A stretch of DNA of 64,000 nucleotides. Source: GCA-2731375 sp002731375. Its GTDB lineage: Bacteria > Pseudomonadota > Alphaproteobacteria > GCA-2731375. The DNA is taken from NCBI GenBank assembly GCA_030752605.1, contig JASMDX010000076.1, forward strand, positions 1 to 64,000, in the 5' to 3' direction. Shown piece by piece: positions 43,176-53,260 of the stretch (the first letter of the stretch is position 1; each line of letters starts with the position of its first letter). The position numbers were made by a program, and so were the translations under genes. Below the pieces are notes generated by a model. That model saw nothing but the letters and a program-made list of their open reading frames with translations, did no database searches and was not told the DNA's origin.

Positions 43176-44615
43176 CTAGCGCGGCAGGATGGTGCTGCCC
43201 ATCAACGCCTGATCCACCGAGCGGGCGCATTGCCGGCCCTCGCGGATGGCCCAGACCACAAGAGATTGGCCGCGGCGCATATCGCCAGCAGAGAAGACAC
43301 CAGGGATAGAGGTCTTATAATCCTCAGTACCGGCCCTGACATTGCCTCGGTCATCCAGTTCAACGCCAAGTGCCTCCAGCATACCGTCCTTGGTGGGATG
43401 CACGAAGCCCATGGCGAGGAAAACCAGATCCGCCTTCATCTCGAATTCGCTACCGGGGATTTCGTTCATGCTCATGGCGCCGTCGTCCTGATCCCAGGCG
43501 ACGCGCACTAGTTCCAGGGTTTCGATCTTGCCATTTTTCTCGCGGATCTTTTTCGTCAGAACGGACCAATCGCGCTCGCAGCCTTCGTCATGGGACGAAG
43601 ACGTGCGCAGTTTCATGGGCCAATTGGGCCAGGTAAGAGCCTTGTCCTCGCGTGCGGGTGGTTTCGGCATGATTTCCAATTGCGTGACGGAAGCCGCGCC
43701 TTGGCGATTGGAAGTGCCGACGCAGTCGGAACCCGTGTCACCGCCGCCTATTACCACCACATGTTTGCCCGTGGCCAGCAGTTCCGAGCCGTCTCCTAAC
43801 GGCTCGCCGGCCAGACGACGGTTTTGCTGGGTCAGGAAATCCATGGCGAAATGTACGCCGTCCAGGTCCCGTCCCGGCACGGGCATATCGCGGGGATGCT
43901 CGGCACCCCCGGTCAGGACCACGGCGTCGAACTTTTCCTGAATTTCCTCGATCGGAATGGTCACGCCAATGTTCGAGTTGGGACGGAATTCAACCCCTTC
44001 CGCCCGCATCTGTGCCATGCGCCGGTCGATGAATTTCTTCTCCAGCTTGAAGTCCGGAATGCCGTAGCGCATCAGACCGCCGATGCGGGCATTTTTCTCG
44101 TACAATACGACGCTATGGCCGGCGCGAGCCAGTTGCTGGGCACAGGCCATACCAGCCGGCCCGGAGCCAACGACGGCCACGGTCTTACCGGTGCGGTGCT
44201 TGGCGATGCGAGGGACAATCCACCCTTCGGCCCAACCCTTTTCGATGATCGAGAGCTCAATTGTCTTGATGGTTACCGGCTGGTCCGTGATGTTCAGGGT
44301 GCAGGCGGCCTCGCACGGCGCGGGGCAGATGCGGCCGGTGAATTCGGGGAAGTTATTGGTCGAATGCAGGATGCGCAGGGCGGTATGCCAGTCGCTCTGA
44401 TAAACCATGTCATTCCATTCCGGAATGATATTGTTGACCGGGCAGCCGTTGTGGCAATAGGGAATGCCGCAATCCATGCAACGGGCTCCCTGCTGGCAGA
44501 CCTCGGGCTCGGTCATGGAAACGGTAAATTCATCATAATGATGTAGCCGCTGTTCCGTGGGCGCATAGGAGCGATCCCGCCGGGCGATCTCCATGAAACC
44601 TGTTGGCTTACCCAT
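43176..44615 (-). CDS. gltD: Glutamate synthase (NADPH) small subunit
   Basis: 479 residues from the ATG at 44615, 5 bases after the gltB stop. The N-terminal Fe-S region reads CMDCGIPYCHNGCPVNN (Cys spacing 2-4-3), and a second cysteine group follows at CPAPCEAACTLN. The FAD Rossmann is VAVVGSGPAGMACAQQLA and the NADPH Rossmann is VVVIGGGDTGSDCVG. It passes electrons from NADPH to the large subunit, where 2-oxoglutarate and glutamine become two glutamates. Confidence 0.94.
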   Translation of the reverse strand: MGKPTGFMEIARRDRSYAPTEQRLHHYDEFTVSMTEPEVCQQGARCMDCGIPYCHNGCPVNNIIPEWNDMVYQSDWHTALRILHSTNNFPEFTGRICPAPCEAACTLNITDQPVTIKTIELSIIEKGWAEGWIVPRIAKHRTGKTVAVVGSGPAGMACAQQLARAGHSVVLYEKNARIGGLMRYGIPDFKLEKKFIDRRMAQMRAEGVEFRPNSNIGVTIPIEEIQEKFDAVVLTGGAEHPRDMPVPGRDLDGVHFAMDFLTQQNRRLAGEPLGDGSELLATGKHVVVIGGGDTGSDCVGTSNRQGAASVTQLEIMPKPPAREDKALTWPNWPMKLRTSSSHDEGCERDWSVLTKKIREKNGKIETLELVRVAWDQDDGAMSMNEIPGSEFEMKADLVFLAMGFVHPTKDGMLEALGVELDDRGNVRAGTEDYKTSIPGVFSAGDMRRGQSLVVWAIREGRQCARSVDQALMGSTILPR

Positions 44616-44620
44616 ACTAT

Positions 44621-47600
44621 TTACTCTCCCCCTACCGAGACGGATTCGTCTGTCCGGTTCTGTTCCGTCTCGGACCGTACCTCGGCCTGCATTTCCTGCA
44701 AGGCACGGCGGTAATCCACTGGCATCACCTTGACGAAACGCGACAGGTATTCGTCCCAATTATCCAAAATCATGCGTGCCCGGTCACTGCCGGTATAGCG
44801 CAAATGGTTTTCGATCAGACCATGCAGGCGCTGGGCGTCATAGCGGGTCATATCGTGCACTAAATCAACCCGGCCATGGGTTTCCAGATCGCCGCCCTGG
44901 TGATCCAGATCTTCCAGGGCTTGATCTTCATCCGCGATCGGTTCCAGCTCGACCATGGCCATGTTGCAGCGCAGATGGAAATCGCTGCTTTCGTTTAGCA
45001 CGTAGGCGATGCCGCCGCTCATGCCGGCGGCGAAGTTGCGGCCGGTGGCACCTAGCACGACGACCACGCCGCCAGTCATATACTCGCAACCATGATCGCC
45101 GACGCCTTCAACCACCGCCGTGACACCGGAATTTCGCACGCCAAAGCGTTCGCCGGCGACGCCGCGGAAATAGCATTCGCCCGAAATCGCGCCGTATAGA
45201 ACGGTATTGCCGATCAGGATATTTTCCTCCGGCGTGATGGAGGAAACCTTGGGTGGATATATCACCACCCGGCCGCCCGACAGCCCTTTGCCCACATAGT
45301 CGTTGGCATCGCCTTCCAATTCGAAGGTAACGCCATGGCTGAGGAAGGCACCAAAGCTTTGCCCGGCACTGCCAGTGAATTTGGCATGCAAGGCGCCGTC
45401 TTCCAGACCGGCGTTCCCATGTTTAAGGGCGATGCGGCCTGACAACATGGCACCAACGGTGCGGTTGATGTTCTTAATCGGCAGGTCGATCCGGACCTCT
45501 TCGCCGCGTTCGATGGCGGGCGCAGCCAGCTTGATCAACTGATTGTCCAGGGCCTTTTCCAGGCCATGGTTCTGGCTCTCGCAATTGCGGATGGCGACGC
45601 CGGGGCCCGGCTCGGGCATATGCAGCAAGGGGTCCAGATCAAGGCCCTTGGCCTTCCAATGACTGACCGCCTTGCGAGTTTCCAGACGGTCCCGCTGGCC
45701 AATCATCTCATCAAAGGTCCGGAAACCCAATTTCGCCATCAATTCGCGGATTTCCTCGGCCAGATAGGTGAAGAAATTGATCACGTGCTCGGGCTGGCCT
45801 GGAAACAGTTTCCGCAGCTCCGGGTCCTGGGTCGCGACGCCCACGGGGCAGGTGTTCAGATGGCATTTGCGCATCATGACGCAGCCCTGTGCAATCAAGG
45901 CGGCCGTGGCGATGCCGAATTCATCCGCCCCCAGCAAGGCACCGATAACCACATCCCGGCCCGTGCGCAGACCGCCGTCGACCTGCACCGAGATGCGGCC
46001 ACGCAGGCCGTTCATCACCAGGGTCTGATGGGTTTCCGCCAGGCCGATTTCCCACGGGCTGCCGGCATTCTGGATCGAGGTGATGGGCGAGGCGCCCGTG
46101 CCGCCGTCATAACCCGAAATTGTGACATGGTCCGCATGTGCCTTGGAAACACCGGCGGCCACCGTGCCCACGCCCAGTTCGGAGACCAGCTTGACCGAAA
46201 TCCGTGCCTCGGGGTTAACGTTCTTGAGATCATGGATCAGTTGCGCGAGATCCTCGATGGAATAAATATCATGATGGGGCGGTGGCGAAATCAGGCCCAC
46301 GCCGGGTGTTGAGTGGCGTACCCGGGCAATCCATTCATCGACCTTGTGGCCGGGCAATTGACCGCCCTCGCCCGGCTTGGCGCCTTGAGCCATCTTAATC
46401 TGAATATCGGAGGCGTTGACCAGATATTCCGTCATCACGCCAAAGCGACCCGAGGCCACCTGCTTGATACTCGAACGCATGCTGTCGCCATTCTTCAGGG
46501 GCTGGTAACGTTCGGCCTCCTCGCCGCCTTCGCCGCTGTTGGACTTGCCGCCGATACGGTTCATGGCGATGGCCAGGTTGGTATGCGCCTCCCAGGAAAT
46601 CGAGCCGAAGGACATCGCACCTGTGGCGAAACGTTTGAATATCTCCGTGGCCGGCTCTACTTCGTTCAGACCAAGGGGCTGCTCGGCAAACTTGAAATCA
46701 AACAGGCCGCGCAGATATTTCAGCTTTTCATCCTGCTCGTTCATGACCCTGGCATACGCCTGGTACTTGCCCCGGTCGCCGGCGCGCACTGCGTGCTGCA
46801 ACAGGGCCACGGTTTCCGGCGTCCAGGCGTGTTCCTCGCCGCGCTGCCGGTAGGTCAACTCGCCGCCAGGATCCAAGGCGTCGCGATAGGGCAGCACGTC
46901 CTTGAACGCAAGTATATGCCGGCGCACCGTTTCCTCGGCTATTTCGATCAAGCCGACGCCATCGATAGCGCATCTGGTTCCCGTAAAATGAAGATCAAGA
47001 ACTTCCTGGCTCAAACCCACAGCGTCGAAAATCTGCGCACCGCAATAGGATTGGTAGGTCGAAATGCCCATCTTGGACATCACCTTCAAGATACCCTTGG
47101 CGACCGCCTTGATATAGCGGCTATGCAGTTCGTCTTCCTCCAGACCCTCAGGCAAATTTGACCGCATGGCGGATAGTGTATCAAAGGCCAGATACGGATT
47201 GACCGCCTCGGCGCCGTAACCTGCCAACAGGCAGAAATCATGCACCCGCCGGGCCTCGCCCGTCTCCACCACCAGGCCCACTTCCGTGCGCTGGCCCGTG
47301 CGGATCAAGTGGTGATGCACGGCCGCCGTGGCAAGAAGGATGGGGATCGCGACGTAATCGACATCAATGCCCCGGTCTGAGAGGATCAATATGTTGTAGG
47401 GCCGCTCCACCACTTCCTCGGCGTGCCGGCACAGATCGTCCAAGGCCTCGGCCATGCCGGCCGCACCTTCGGACGCCGGATAGGTGATATCCAAGGTATA
47501 GGTGCGGAATACTTGGCCAACCTGGTTCTCGATCCGGCGGACCCGTTCCAGATCCATGTTGGTCAGAATCGGCTGCCGCACTTCGAGGCGCTTTTTCGTG

Positions 47601-49294
47601 CCGGCGTCATCGGGATCCAGAAGATTGGGGCGAGGCCCAATTAGAGAGACCAGGGACATCACCAGTTCTTCCCGGATCGGATCAATCGGCGGATTGGTAA
47701 CCTGAGCGAAACATTGCTTGAAATAGTCGAAAAGCCGCTTGGGCCGGTCCGAAAGCACCGCCAAGGGCACGTCCATGCCCATGGAGCCGATCGGGTCCTG
47801 ACCGGTCAATGCCATTGGCGTTAGAAAGAACTTTGTATCTTCCTGGGTGTAGCCAAAGGCCTGCTGGCGATCCAGCAAGGTGCGGGCATCGGGGGTCATA
47901 GGTCCGACCTCGTACGGCAGATCCTCGAGATGGATCTGGGTCTCGTCCAGCCACTTCTGATAGGGCTTGGCCTGGGCCAGGGAGGCCTTGATCTCTTCGT
48001 CGCCGATGATGCGGCCTTCTTCCAGATCGATCAGGAACATTTTTCCGGGCTGCAGGCGCCATTTCTGCACGATTTTTTCTTCCGGCACATCAAGAACACC
48101 AACTTCCGAACCCATGATAACCAGATCATCCTCGGTGACCACATAACGGGCCGGCCGTAGACCGTTACGGTCCAGGGTGGCGCCGATCTGGCGGCCGTCG
48201 GTAAAGGCGATCGCCGCCGGGCCGTCCCACGGCTCCATCAGGGCGGCGTGGTACTCGTAAAAGGCACGCCGGTCCGCATCCATCAAGGCATTGTCGTTCC
48301 AGGCCTCGGGAATCATCATCATCATGGCATGGGACAGGGAATAACCGCCGGCCACCAGCAATTCGAAGGCATTGTCGTAGGTTGCCGAGTCAGAAGCGCC
48401 ATCGCCGATCAACGGCCACAGTTTGTCAAGATCATCGCCCAGTATGGCGGAGCTCATGGCATGGCGCCGCGCCGCCATCCAATTAATATTGCCGCGTACC
48501 GTATTGATTTCGCCATTGTGGCAAAGGTAGCGGAAAGGCTGGGCTAGGCGCCAGGATGGAAAAGTATTGGTGGAAAAGCGTTGATGCACCAGGGCCAGGG
48601 CGGATTCCGCCCGCTCGTCCCGCAGGTCGAGGTAGTAGTTCGACAGATTGCCGGACAGTACCATGCCTTTATAGACGATGGTACGGGTGGACAATGACGT
48701 GATGTAAAAGGCATCGGCCGCCTCCGCCGCGCTTTTCCAGACCGCCCGGTGGGTCTGTTTGCGGATGACGAACAGTTTCCGTTCGAAAGCGTTCTGGTCC
48801 TTGGTATCTGGGCCACGTCCGATGAAGAATTGCCGGATCAGCGGTTCGTCCGGCTTGACGCTTTCGCCAAGGCAGGAATTGTCAACCGGCACATCGCGCC
48901 AGCCCAGGCAGACCTGGCCTTCATCCACCGTGACCTGCTCGATCGCGGCGGCGCATTTGGCGGCGGTGTCTTCCTGGCGGGGCAGAAACAACATGGCGAC
49001 GGCATAGTCGCCGGCCGGGGGCAGCGCTATATTCGCGCCATCAGGCCTATTGGCGCAATCCTCGCGCAACAGACGGTCGGGGATCTGGAGCAGGATGCCG
49101 GCGCCATCGCCGGCCAACGGGTCAGCGCCAACCGCGCCCCGATGGTCCAGATTGACCAAAATCTGTAGCCCCTGACGAATAATCTCATGGCTCTTGCGGT
49201 TCTTGATGTTAGCCAAGAACCCGACGCCGCAATTTTCGTGCTCGTTTTCCGGGGTGTATAAGCCTTGCGGCTCTGGCAAGCCCCTAACATTCAT
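44621..49294 (-). CDS. gltB: Glutamate synthase (NADPH) large subunit
   Basis: 1557 residues from the ATG at 49294. The glutaminase domain begins after a 21-residue propeptide; ENCGVGF puts the catalytic cysteine at about residue 22, to be exposed by processing. The central and FMN-binding synthase domains follow, with the 3Fe-4S cysteines in CVMMRKCHLNTCPVG (C-x5-C-x4-C, about 1140). The C-terminal beta-helix domain is glycine-rich (GVAGERFGVRNSGVTAVVEG). The length is as expected and the frame is free of errors over 4.7 kb. It forms an operon with gltD. Confidence 0.95.
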   Translation of the reverse strand: MNVRGLPEPQGLYTPENEHENCGVGFLANIKNRKSHEIIRQGLQILVNLDHRGAVGADPLAGDGAGILLQIPDRLLREDCANRPDGANIALPPAGDYAVAMLFLPRQEDTAAKCAAAIEQVTVDEGQVCLGWRDVPVDNSCLGESVKPDEPLIRQFFIGRGPDTKDQNAFERKLFVIRKQTHRAVWKSAAEAADAFYITSLSTRTIVYKGMVLSGNLSNYYLDLRDERAESALALVHQRFSTNTFPSWRLAQPFRYLCHNGEINTVRGNINWMAARRHAMSSAILGDDLDKLWPLIGDGASDSATYDNAFELLVAGGYSLSHAMMMMIPEAWNDNALMDADRRAFYEYHAALMEPWDGPAAIAFTDGRQIGATLDRNGLRPARYVVTEDDLVIMGSEVGVLDVPEEKIVQKWRLQPGKMFLIDLEEGRIIGDEEIKASLAQAKPYQKWLDETQIHLEDLPYEVGPMTPDARTLLDRQQAFGYTQEDTKFFLTPMALTGQDPIGSMGMDVPLAVLSDRPKRLFDYFKQCFAQVTNPPIDPIREELVMSLVSLIGPRPNLLDPDDAGTKKRLEVRQPILTNMDLERVRRIENQVGQVFRTYTLDITYPASEGAAGMAEALDDLCRHAEEVVERPYNILILSDRGIDVDYVAIPILLATAAVHHHLIRTGQRTEVGLVVETGEARRVHDFCLLAGYGAEAVNPYLAFDTLSAMRSNLPEGLEEDELHSRYIKAVAKGILKVMSKMGISTYQSYCGAQIFDAVGLSQEVLDLHFTGTRCAIDGVGLIEIAEETVRRHILAFKDVLPYRDALDPGGELTYRQRGEEHAWTPETVALLQHAVRAGDRGKYQAYARVMNEQDEKLKYLRGLFDFKFAEQPLGLNEVEPATEIFKRFATGAMSFGSISWEAHTNLAIAMNRIGGKSNSGEGGEEAERYQPLKNGDSMRSSIKQVASGRFGVMTEYLVNASDIQIKMAQGAKPGEGGQLPGHKVDEWIARVRHSTPGVGLISPPPHHDIYSIEDLAQLIHDLKNVNPEARISVKLVSELGVGTVAAGVSKAHADHVTISGYDGGTGASPITSIQNAGSPWEIGLAETHQTLVMNGLRGRISVQVDGGLRTGRDVVIGALLGADEFGIATAALIAQGCVMMRKCHLNTCPVGVATQDPELRKLFPGQPEHVINFFTYLAEEIRELMAKLGFRTFDEMIGQRDRLETRKAVSHWKAKGLDLDPLLHMPEPGPGVAIRNCESQNHGLEKALDNQLIKLAAPAIERGEEVRIDLPIKNINRTVGAMLSGRIALKHGNAGLEDGALHAKFTGSAGQSFGAFLSHGVTFELEGDANDYVGKGLSGGRVVIYPPKVSSITPEENILIGNTVLYGAISGECYFRGVAGERFGVRNSGVTAVVEGVGDHGCEYMTGGVVVVLGATGRNFAAGMSGGIAYVLNESSDFHLRCNMAMVELEPIADEDQALEDLDHQGGDLETHGRVDLVHDMTRYDAQRLHGLIENHLRYTGSDRARMILDNWDEYLSRFVKVMPVDYRRALQEMQAEVRSETEQNRTDESVSVGGE

Positions 49295-50347
49295 ATCGTA
49301 ACTTCCCAATAACAATTATTCCCAACACGCCGATATCCGCTCCACAAATCGTTTCCACGATTGCTTCCGCGGACTTCCAAAAATTTTTCGTTGCGCCGGC
49401 TCTGGGCGAGCCTTTTCGTGCGCTTCATCGTCATTTATGCCCGCTTGGTCAAGTCCCAGGCCTTATCCCAACCTGATTATCATCTAACCGGGCAAGTGCG
49501 GCGTGCGTGCCTCTATAGCACAAATTTCTGGAAAGCGTGAACCGTAGCGTCACTGGCAGGTAAATTTCTCTATATAATAGCGTTGTACTCATTAGATTAC
49601 CCTTTAAAATTGTTTTTCGTTCCAGTTTGGCGAAAAAACCTATCCGTTTGATGGCCAAAACCGCCCCTGATCCTGCCATAGCCAATGCTGCCCCGTTCAA
49701 AACGGGCGCGGATGTTTTGGAATGGGAGGCGCAATAATGGCTGGAAACGATAGAGGCGATAGCTGGCAGTTGGCGGCCTTTGTGGCTCATGCGGTGTTGG
49801 TGGCGGACGATTGCAGCCTGTGCCGCGAAGTTGAAGGGCCGGACTCGATTGTTTGCCTGTCCGGCCTGGTGGATCTTGATGGCCAGGTGGGCGGCGTTGG
49901 CTAGGGCGACGGCGTTTCTCCTGATGCCAGGAGGGGCGGATCATGAACGTCTGTTGGCCGGCCCCAACCGGCCGGCATATCGGTTCTAGCGGCGGTCAGC
50001 GTCGGCGAACTATGCCAAAATCTGGGTATTGAGCTGCCTTCGGGAGCGCTGGCCACAGGCACTGATGGCCCTGATCCTGGCCGCCGGTGCTTATGCCTTG
50101 TTGCCGAAAATGCCCGCCGATCAAGCCGCCGGTATTAAGCCGTTGCCGGCAAGGGTGGTGAAGGGAACCCCGGCGCTTGGTCACGGGACGTCGGGACTGG
50201 AGACTGGACTTGCCCCACCGAGGTATGGGATCAGTGCGTTATCGACTGACGCTGATAACGTCTGAAACGCTAATGCGCGGCGGCGGGGCGGACCAGGAAA
50301 CACATCAGTTCATCAGTTTGTTGCACGAGGACCTACGTTAAACACCC
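49295..50347. other. 1.05 kb region upstream of gltB without a recognised gene
   Basis: It holds the gltB promoter on the minus strand. On the plus strand TATAAT (49573-49578) is a perfect -10 hexamer but lacks a good -35. Two overlapping small frames follow: 49651-49737 (28 codons, no ribosome site) and 49737-49904 (55 residues, with GGGAGG 8 bases upstream), joined by TAATG. The second reads SWQLAAFVAHAVLVADDCS with two cysteines nearby, not recognised. A further weak frame from 50029 has a signal-like hydrophobic start (ALMALILAAGAYALLP). The stretch looks like decayed or very poorly conserved genes rather than a plain promoter. Confidence 0.4.
49737..49904 (+). CDS. Small hypothetical protein (55 residues)
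   Basis: It starts at an ATG that overlaps the stop of a preceding 28-codon frame (TAATG), with GGGAGG (49724-49729) as a good ribosome site. The peptide opens MAGNDRGDSWQLAAFVAHAV and carries cysteines at CSLC and IVC. No family recognised. It could be a genuine short protein translated from the TATAAT-containing promoter just upstream, or a remnant. Confidence 0.35.
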   Translation: MAGNDRGDSWQLAAFVAHAVLVADDCSLCREVEGPDSIVCLSGLVDLDGQVGGVG

Positions 50348-51580
50348 ATGACAGACGCAAATGCAAAGCGCGGCGCGGGCCGGGGAATTGAACGCCGGGT
50401 GCTGATCGCCATGAGCGCCTTGGTAACCATTAATCAGCTCGGTTTTGGCAGTGTTATTCCAGTGCTGCCGCTGTATGCACAGTCTTTCGGCGTACCGGCC
50501 TCGGCCATTGGCATGGCGGTGGCCATATACGGTCTGGCGCGGTTCTTCGTCGCCGTGCCGTCCGGCCAACTGTCCGACTGGCTTGGCCGGCGCCCGACCT
50601 TGGCTATTGGCGGCCTTATTTCCGCGGCGGGCAGCTTTTGGTGTGCGGCGGCCACCGCCTATCCGGAATTCATCGTGGCGCGCTTCGTCTCGGGCTTTGG
50701 CGCCGGCATAATTCTGACCACCGGGCAGGTGGTGTTGGCGGATATCTCGACGCCGGAACGCCGGGGCCGGATTATCGCAATCTATCAGGGCAGCTTTCTA
50801 TTCGCGGTGGGCATAGGGCCCCTGCCAGGCGGCCTGTTGGCGTCCTATTTCGGCCTGGCTGCACCGTTTCAGGCCTATGGTTGCGCCTCGCTGCTGGCCA
50901 TGATGGTGGCCTGGTTCGCGGTCAAGGAAACCAAGGGATTGGGGGTTTCGGGCGCGGCCCAGGGCGGACCAGGGGCGTTTACCTATTGGCGCCAGGTCAG
51001 ACTACTGATGGGGCGGATCGGCTTTGTTCTGGTTTCCATCGTATCCTTGATCAATGCGGTGACGCGGACTGGCGGGCTATTTACCGTTGTTCCGGTCTTC
51101 GCCGTCGTACATTTGGCGCTGTCGGTGGCCCAGATCGGTTTCGGCATGGCCTTGGGCAGCGTGGCCGGTCTGATCGCCGCCTATCCGACGGGCGTTCTAG
51201 TGGACCGGTTTGGGCGGAAGGCCGTTATCGTGCCCTCCACATTGATCACTGGCGCTTCAATGTTGTTGTTCATGCTGGCGCCGGGTTATCCATGGTTCGT
51301 GGTTGCCTGCGTGGTCTGGGGCATTGCTGCCTCGGTCGGGGGCACCGCGCCGGCGGCCTATGCCGCCGATAGCGCGCCGCTGGGCATGAACGCCGCCGCG
51401 ATGAGCACGTTCCGCATGGTTGGCGATCTAGGCTATGTCATCGGGCCCATCACCCTGGGCTTCATCGTCGATGTGCAAGGCCCGCAAACCGCGCTGCTGC
51501 TGACCGCCGTGGTCAGCGTCGCCGTGGGCATGCTGTTCTTGAAGTTTGCACCGGAGACGTATTCCGGCTCCAAAAAATAG
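50348..51580 (+). CDS. Major facilitator superfamily transporter
   Basis: 410 residues with twelve predicted membrane helices. The loop between helices 2 and 3 carries the MFS motif A variant GQLSDWLGRRPTLAIGG, and the second half shows the matching GVLVDRFGRKAVIVPS. Helix 1 begins at about residue 20. It resembles drug or metabolite efflux MFS proteins; the substrate cannot be determined. It stands alone on the plus strand, followed by a ruined lipoprotein gene. Confidence 0.87.
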   Translation: MTDANAKRGAGRGIERRVLIAMSALVTINQLGFGSVIPVLPLYAQSFGVPASAIGMAVAIYGLARFFVAVPSGQLSDWLGRRPTLAIGGLISAAGSFWCAAATAYPEFIVARFVSGFGAGIILTTGQVVLADISTPERRGRIIAIYQGSFLFAVGIGPLPGGLLASYFGLAAPFQAYGCASLLAMMVAWFAVKETKGLGVSGAAQGGPGAFTYWRQVRLLMGRIGFVLVSIVSLINAVTRTGGLFTVVPVFAVVHLALSVAQIGFGMALGSVAGLIAAYPTGVLVDRFGRKAVIVPSTLITGASMLLFMLAPGYPWFVVACVVWGIAASVGGTAPAAYAADSAPLGMNAAAMSTFRMVGDLGYVIGPITLGFIVDVQGPQTALLLTAVVSVAVGMLFLKFAPETYSGSKK

Positions 51581-51657
51581 AGCTTTTTTAAAGTTTTTTG
51601 CCGGCTGCCGGAAAATCCCCCTGGTCCCTTCATAGCCTTCCTTAAAACGGAACAACT

Positions 51658-52143
51658 ATGAAGGGGCCGGCTCATGCACCGGACAAAAATTTATTGGCGA
51701 AAAGCGCTCTGGCTCTTGGCATGGCGTTGTTGGCCACGGCTTGCAAACCCGTGACCGCGGCGCAACAGCACGAAGGCATAGGCTTTCGTTAGGCCCGCTA
51801 TGCGGAAATTTCGGCTATACGCGGCTATCGCGAATGCCGGGATGACGCTCTGGCGCTGGACGGGCAGGCCAGGGCCGAAGGCTCCTCCGCGAGTTATCTA
51901 GCTTCCCCCCGCCTGCTGGATAAATGCGAGGCCGAGGTGGGCCCCGAGGCCGCCGGCGTCGTGGTCGATGAGCGCTTGCGCGCCTATGCGGTGGGTATCC
52001 AGAACCATTTCAAGGGCGGCGATGCGGCCCGGGCCCGTGCCAAACTGTAAACCTTCAGGCAGCCCTTCCAGGGCGATGACGATGCCTCGATGCTTGACGA
52101 TCTGGCCCGGTGCATGCTGGCCAGCCTGCCCGATCTTCGTTAG
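51658..52143 (+). pseudogene. Small lipoprotein gene with two in-frame stop codons
   Basis: A continuous plus-strand frame of 161 codons starts at ATG 51658. It begins with a lipoprotein signal (SALALGMALLATAC, lipobox ending in Cys at about 29) and continues with coding-like sequence such as YRECRDDALALDGQAR and FKGGDAARARAKL. It is broken by TAG at 51790-51792 and TAA at 52048-52050, and ends with TAG at 52141. Third-codon positions stay GC-rich throughout, so decay is recent. Two different stop types rule out simple recoding. Family not recognised. Confidence 0.6.
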
Positions 52144-52156
52144 CGGCCTATCGATA

Positions 52157-53257
52157 CTATCGATTGGGATCCAGCAGGGGAAAAGCGCTTAGCACATCGG
52201 GGGCGTCGGCCACCGGTGCGGCGGTGACGCATTCCGGCCCCAGCTGGTCAAGGCGGGTCAGGCCCAGCAGACCCATGGCGATCTGCATCTCCTCGGCCAG
52301 TAAATCCATGGCGCGGCTCAGGCCCTCTTCGCCACCCGCGCCCAGACCTATGGCGGTTAGACGGCCCAGGCCCACTACATCGGCGCCCAAGGCAATGGCC
52401 TTGATCACGTCGGTGCCGCGTAGAAAGCCACCATCGACGATCACCGCCGCCCGGTCTTCCATGGCGTCCACGATCTCCGGCAGTACGGCCAAGGCGCCCT
52501 GGGCCTGATCCAACTGCCGGCCGCCATGATTGGATACCCATACCCCATCGACGCCCAGGTCGCAGGCGATGACCGCGTCCTCTGCTGTCATCACGCCCTT
52601 GATCAGCAAGGGGATATCGTGCTTCGCCTTGAAGCGTTCCACATCCTTCCAGTTCAGCGCCGCCTGATGGTCTTGTCCGCCGGCATCCCGGCGCCAGGGC
52701 TTGACGAAACGGTTGACGATATCCCGCTCCCGCCGGCTGTATACCGCCACATCCACAGTCAGGCAAAAGGCGGTGTAACCCGCCGCAATGGCCCTCTCCA
52801 CATGATCATCGACCCAGGCGTCATCACCGCGCACGTAGAGTTGAAAGATTTTCGGGCCAGGCGCCGCCGCCGCGGTTTCCTCCAGACCGGGTGCCGAGAC
52901 CGAGCTGAGCGTCGTCATCATGCCATGGCGCGCCGCCGCCCGTGCCGCCGCCGCGCCGCCTTCGGGATCAAAGGATTGTAACGAACCGATCGGCGCGAAT
53001 GTCAGCGGGAGCTCCAGATTAGCGCCGAGGAATTTGCTGGCCAGGCTGATCTCCTGTACATCCCGAAGAACCCGGGGACGCAGGGCCAGACTGTCGATGG
53101 CCAAGCGGTTGCGTTTGGCGGTGGTCTCGGTCTCCGTCGCGCCGCGCATATAATCCCAGATGTTGCGGGGCAGACGGCTGCGCGCCTCGGCGGCGATTTC
53201 GTGCAGGGCTTGGAAGCGCAACTGGGCGCCGGGATTACTACGGACGTCTCGAAACAT
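52157..53257 (-). CDS. FMN-dependent alpha-hydroxy acid dehydrogenase
   Basis: 366 residues of the lactate/mandelate/glycolate oxidase family. Seen: LPRNIWDYMRGATETETT near residue 34, the FMN loop APIGSLQSFDPEGGAAAARA near 95, PLLIKGVMTAEDAV with the FMN lysine near 215, and the active-site pair in WVSNHGGRQLD near 240 (His and Arg), then DGGFLRGTDVIKAIALGADVVGLGR. It oxidises a 2-hydroxyacid to a 2-oxoacid. Only 3 bases separate it from an NTF2-like gene, which is coupled in turn to a cupin gene, so the three form an operon cupin-NTF2-dehydrogenase. Confidence 0.9.
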   Translation of the reverse strand: MFRDVRSNPGAQLRFQALHEIAAEARSRLPRNIWDYMRGATETETTAKRNRLAIDSLALRPRVLRDVQEISLASKFLGANLELPLTFAPIGSLQSFDPEGGAAAARAAARHGMMTTLSSVSAPGLEETAAAAPGPKIFQLYVRGDDAWVDDHVERAIAAGYTAFCLTVDVAVYSRRERDIVNRFVKPWRRDAGGQDHQAALNWKDVERFKAKHDIPLLIKGVMTAEDAVIACDLGVDGVWVSNHGGRQLDQAQGALAVLPEIVDAMEDRAAVIVDGGFLRGTDVIKAIALGADVVGLGRLTAIGLGAGGEEGLSRAMDLLAEEMQIAMGLLGLTRLDQLGPECVTAAPVADAPDVLSAFPLLDPNR

Positions 53258-53260
53258 TGT

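Noticed and set aside
46313..47161. Long plus-strand open frame opposite gltB
   Set aside because: It is the antisense shadow of gltB, whose motifs are continuous across the region; the plus-strand product shows no family features.
49449..49944. Minus-strand open frames of 113 and 115 codons upstream of gltB
   Set aside because: They overlap each other and the better-supported plus-strand frame, lack ribosome sites and give low-complexity translations; no family-like segments.
51581..51620. Terminator after the MFS gene
   Set aside because: A CCGGC-t-GCCGG hairpin and T-runs are present, but the T-runs precede the hairpin on the plus strand, so it does not have the proper order; left unassigned.
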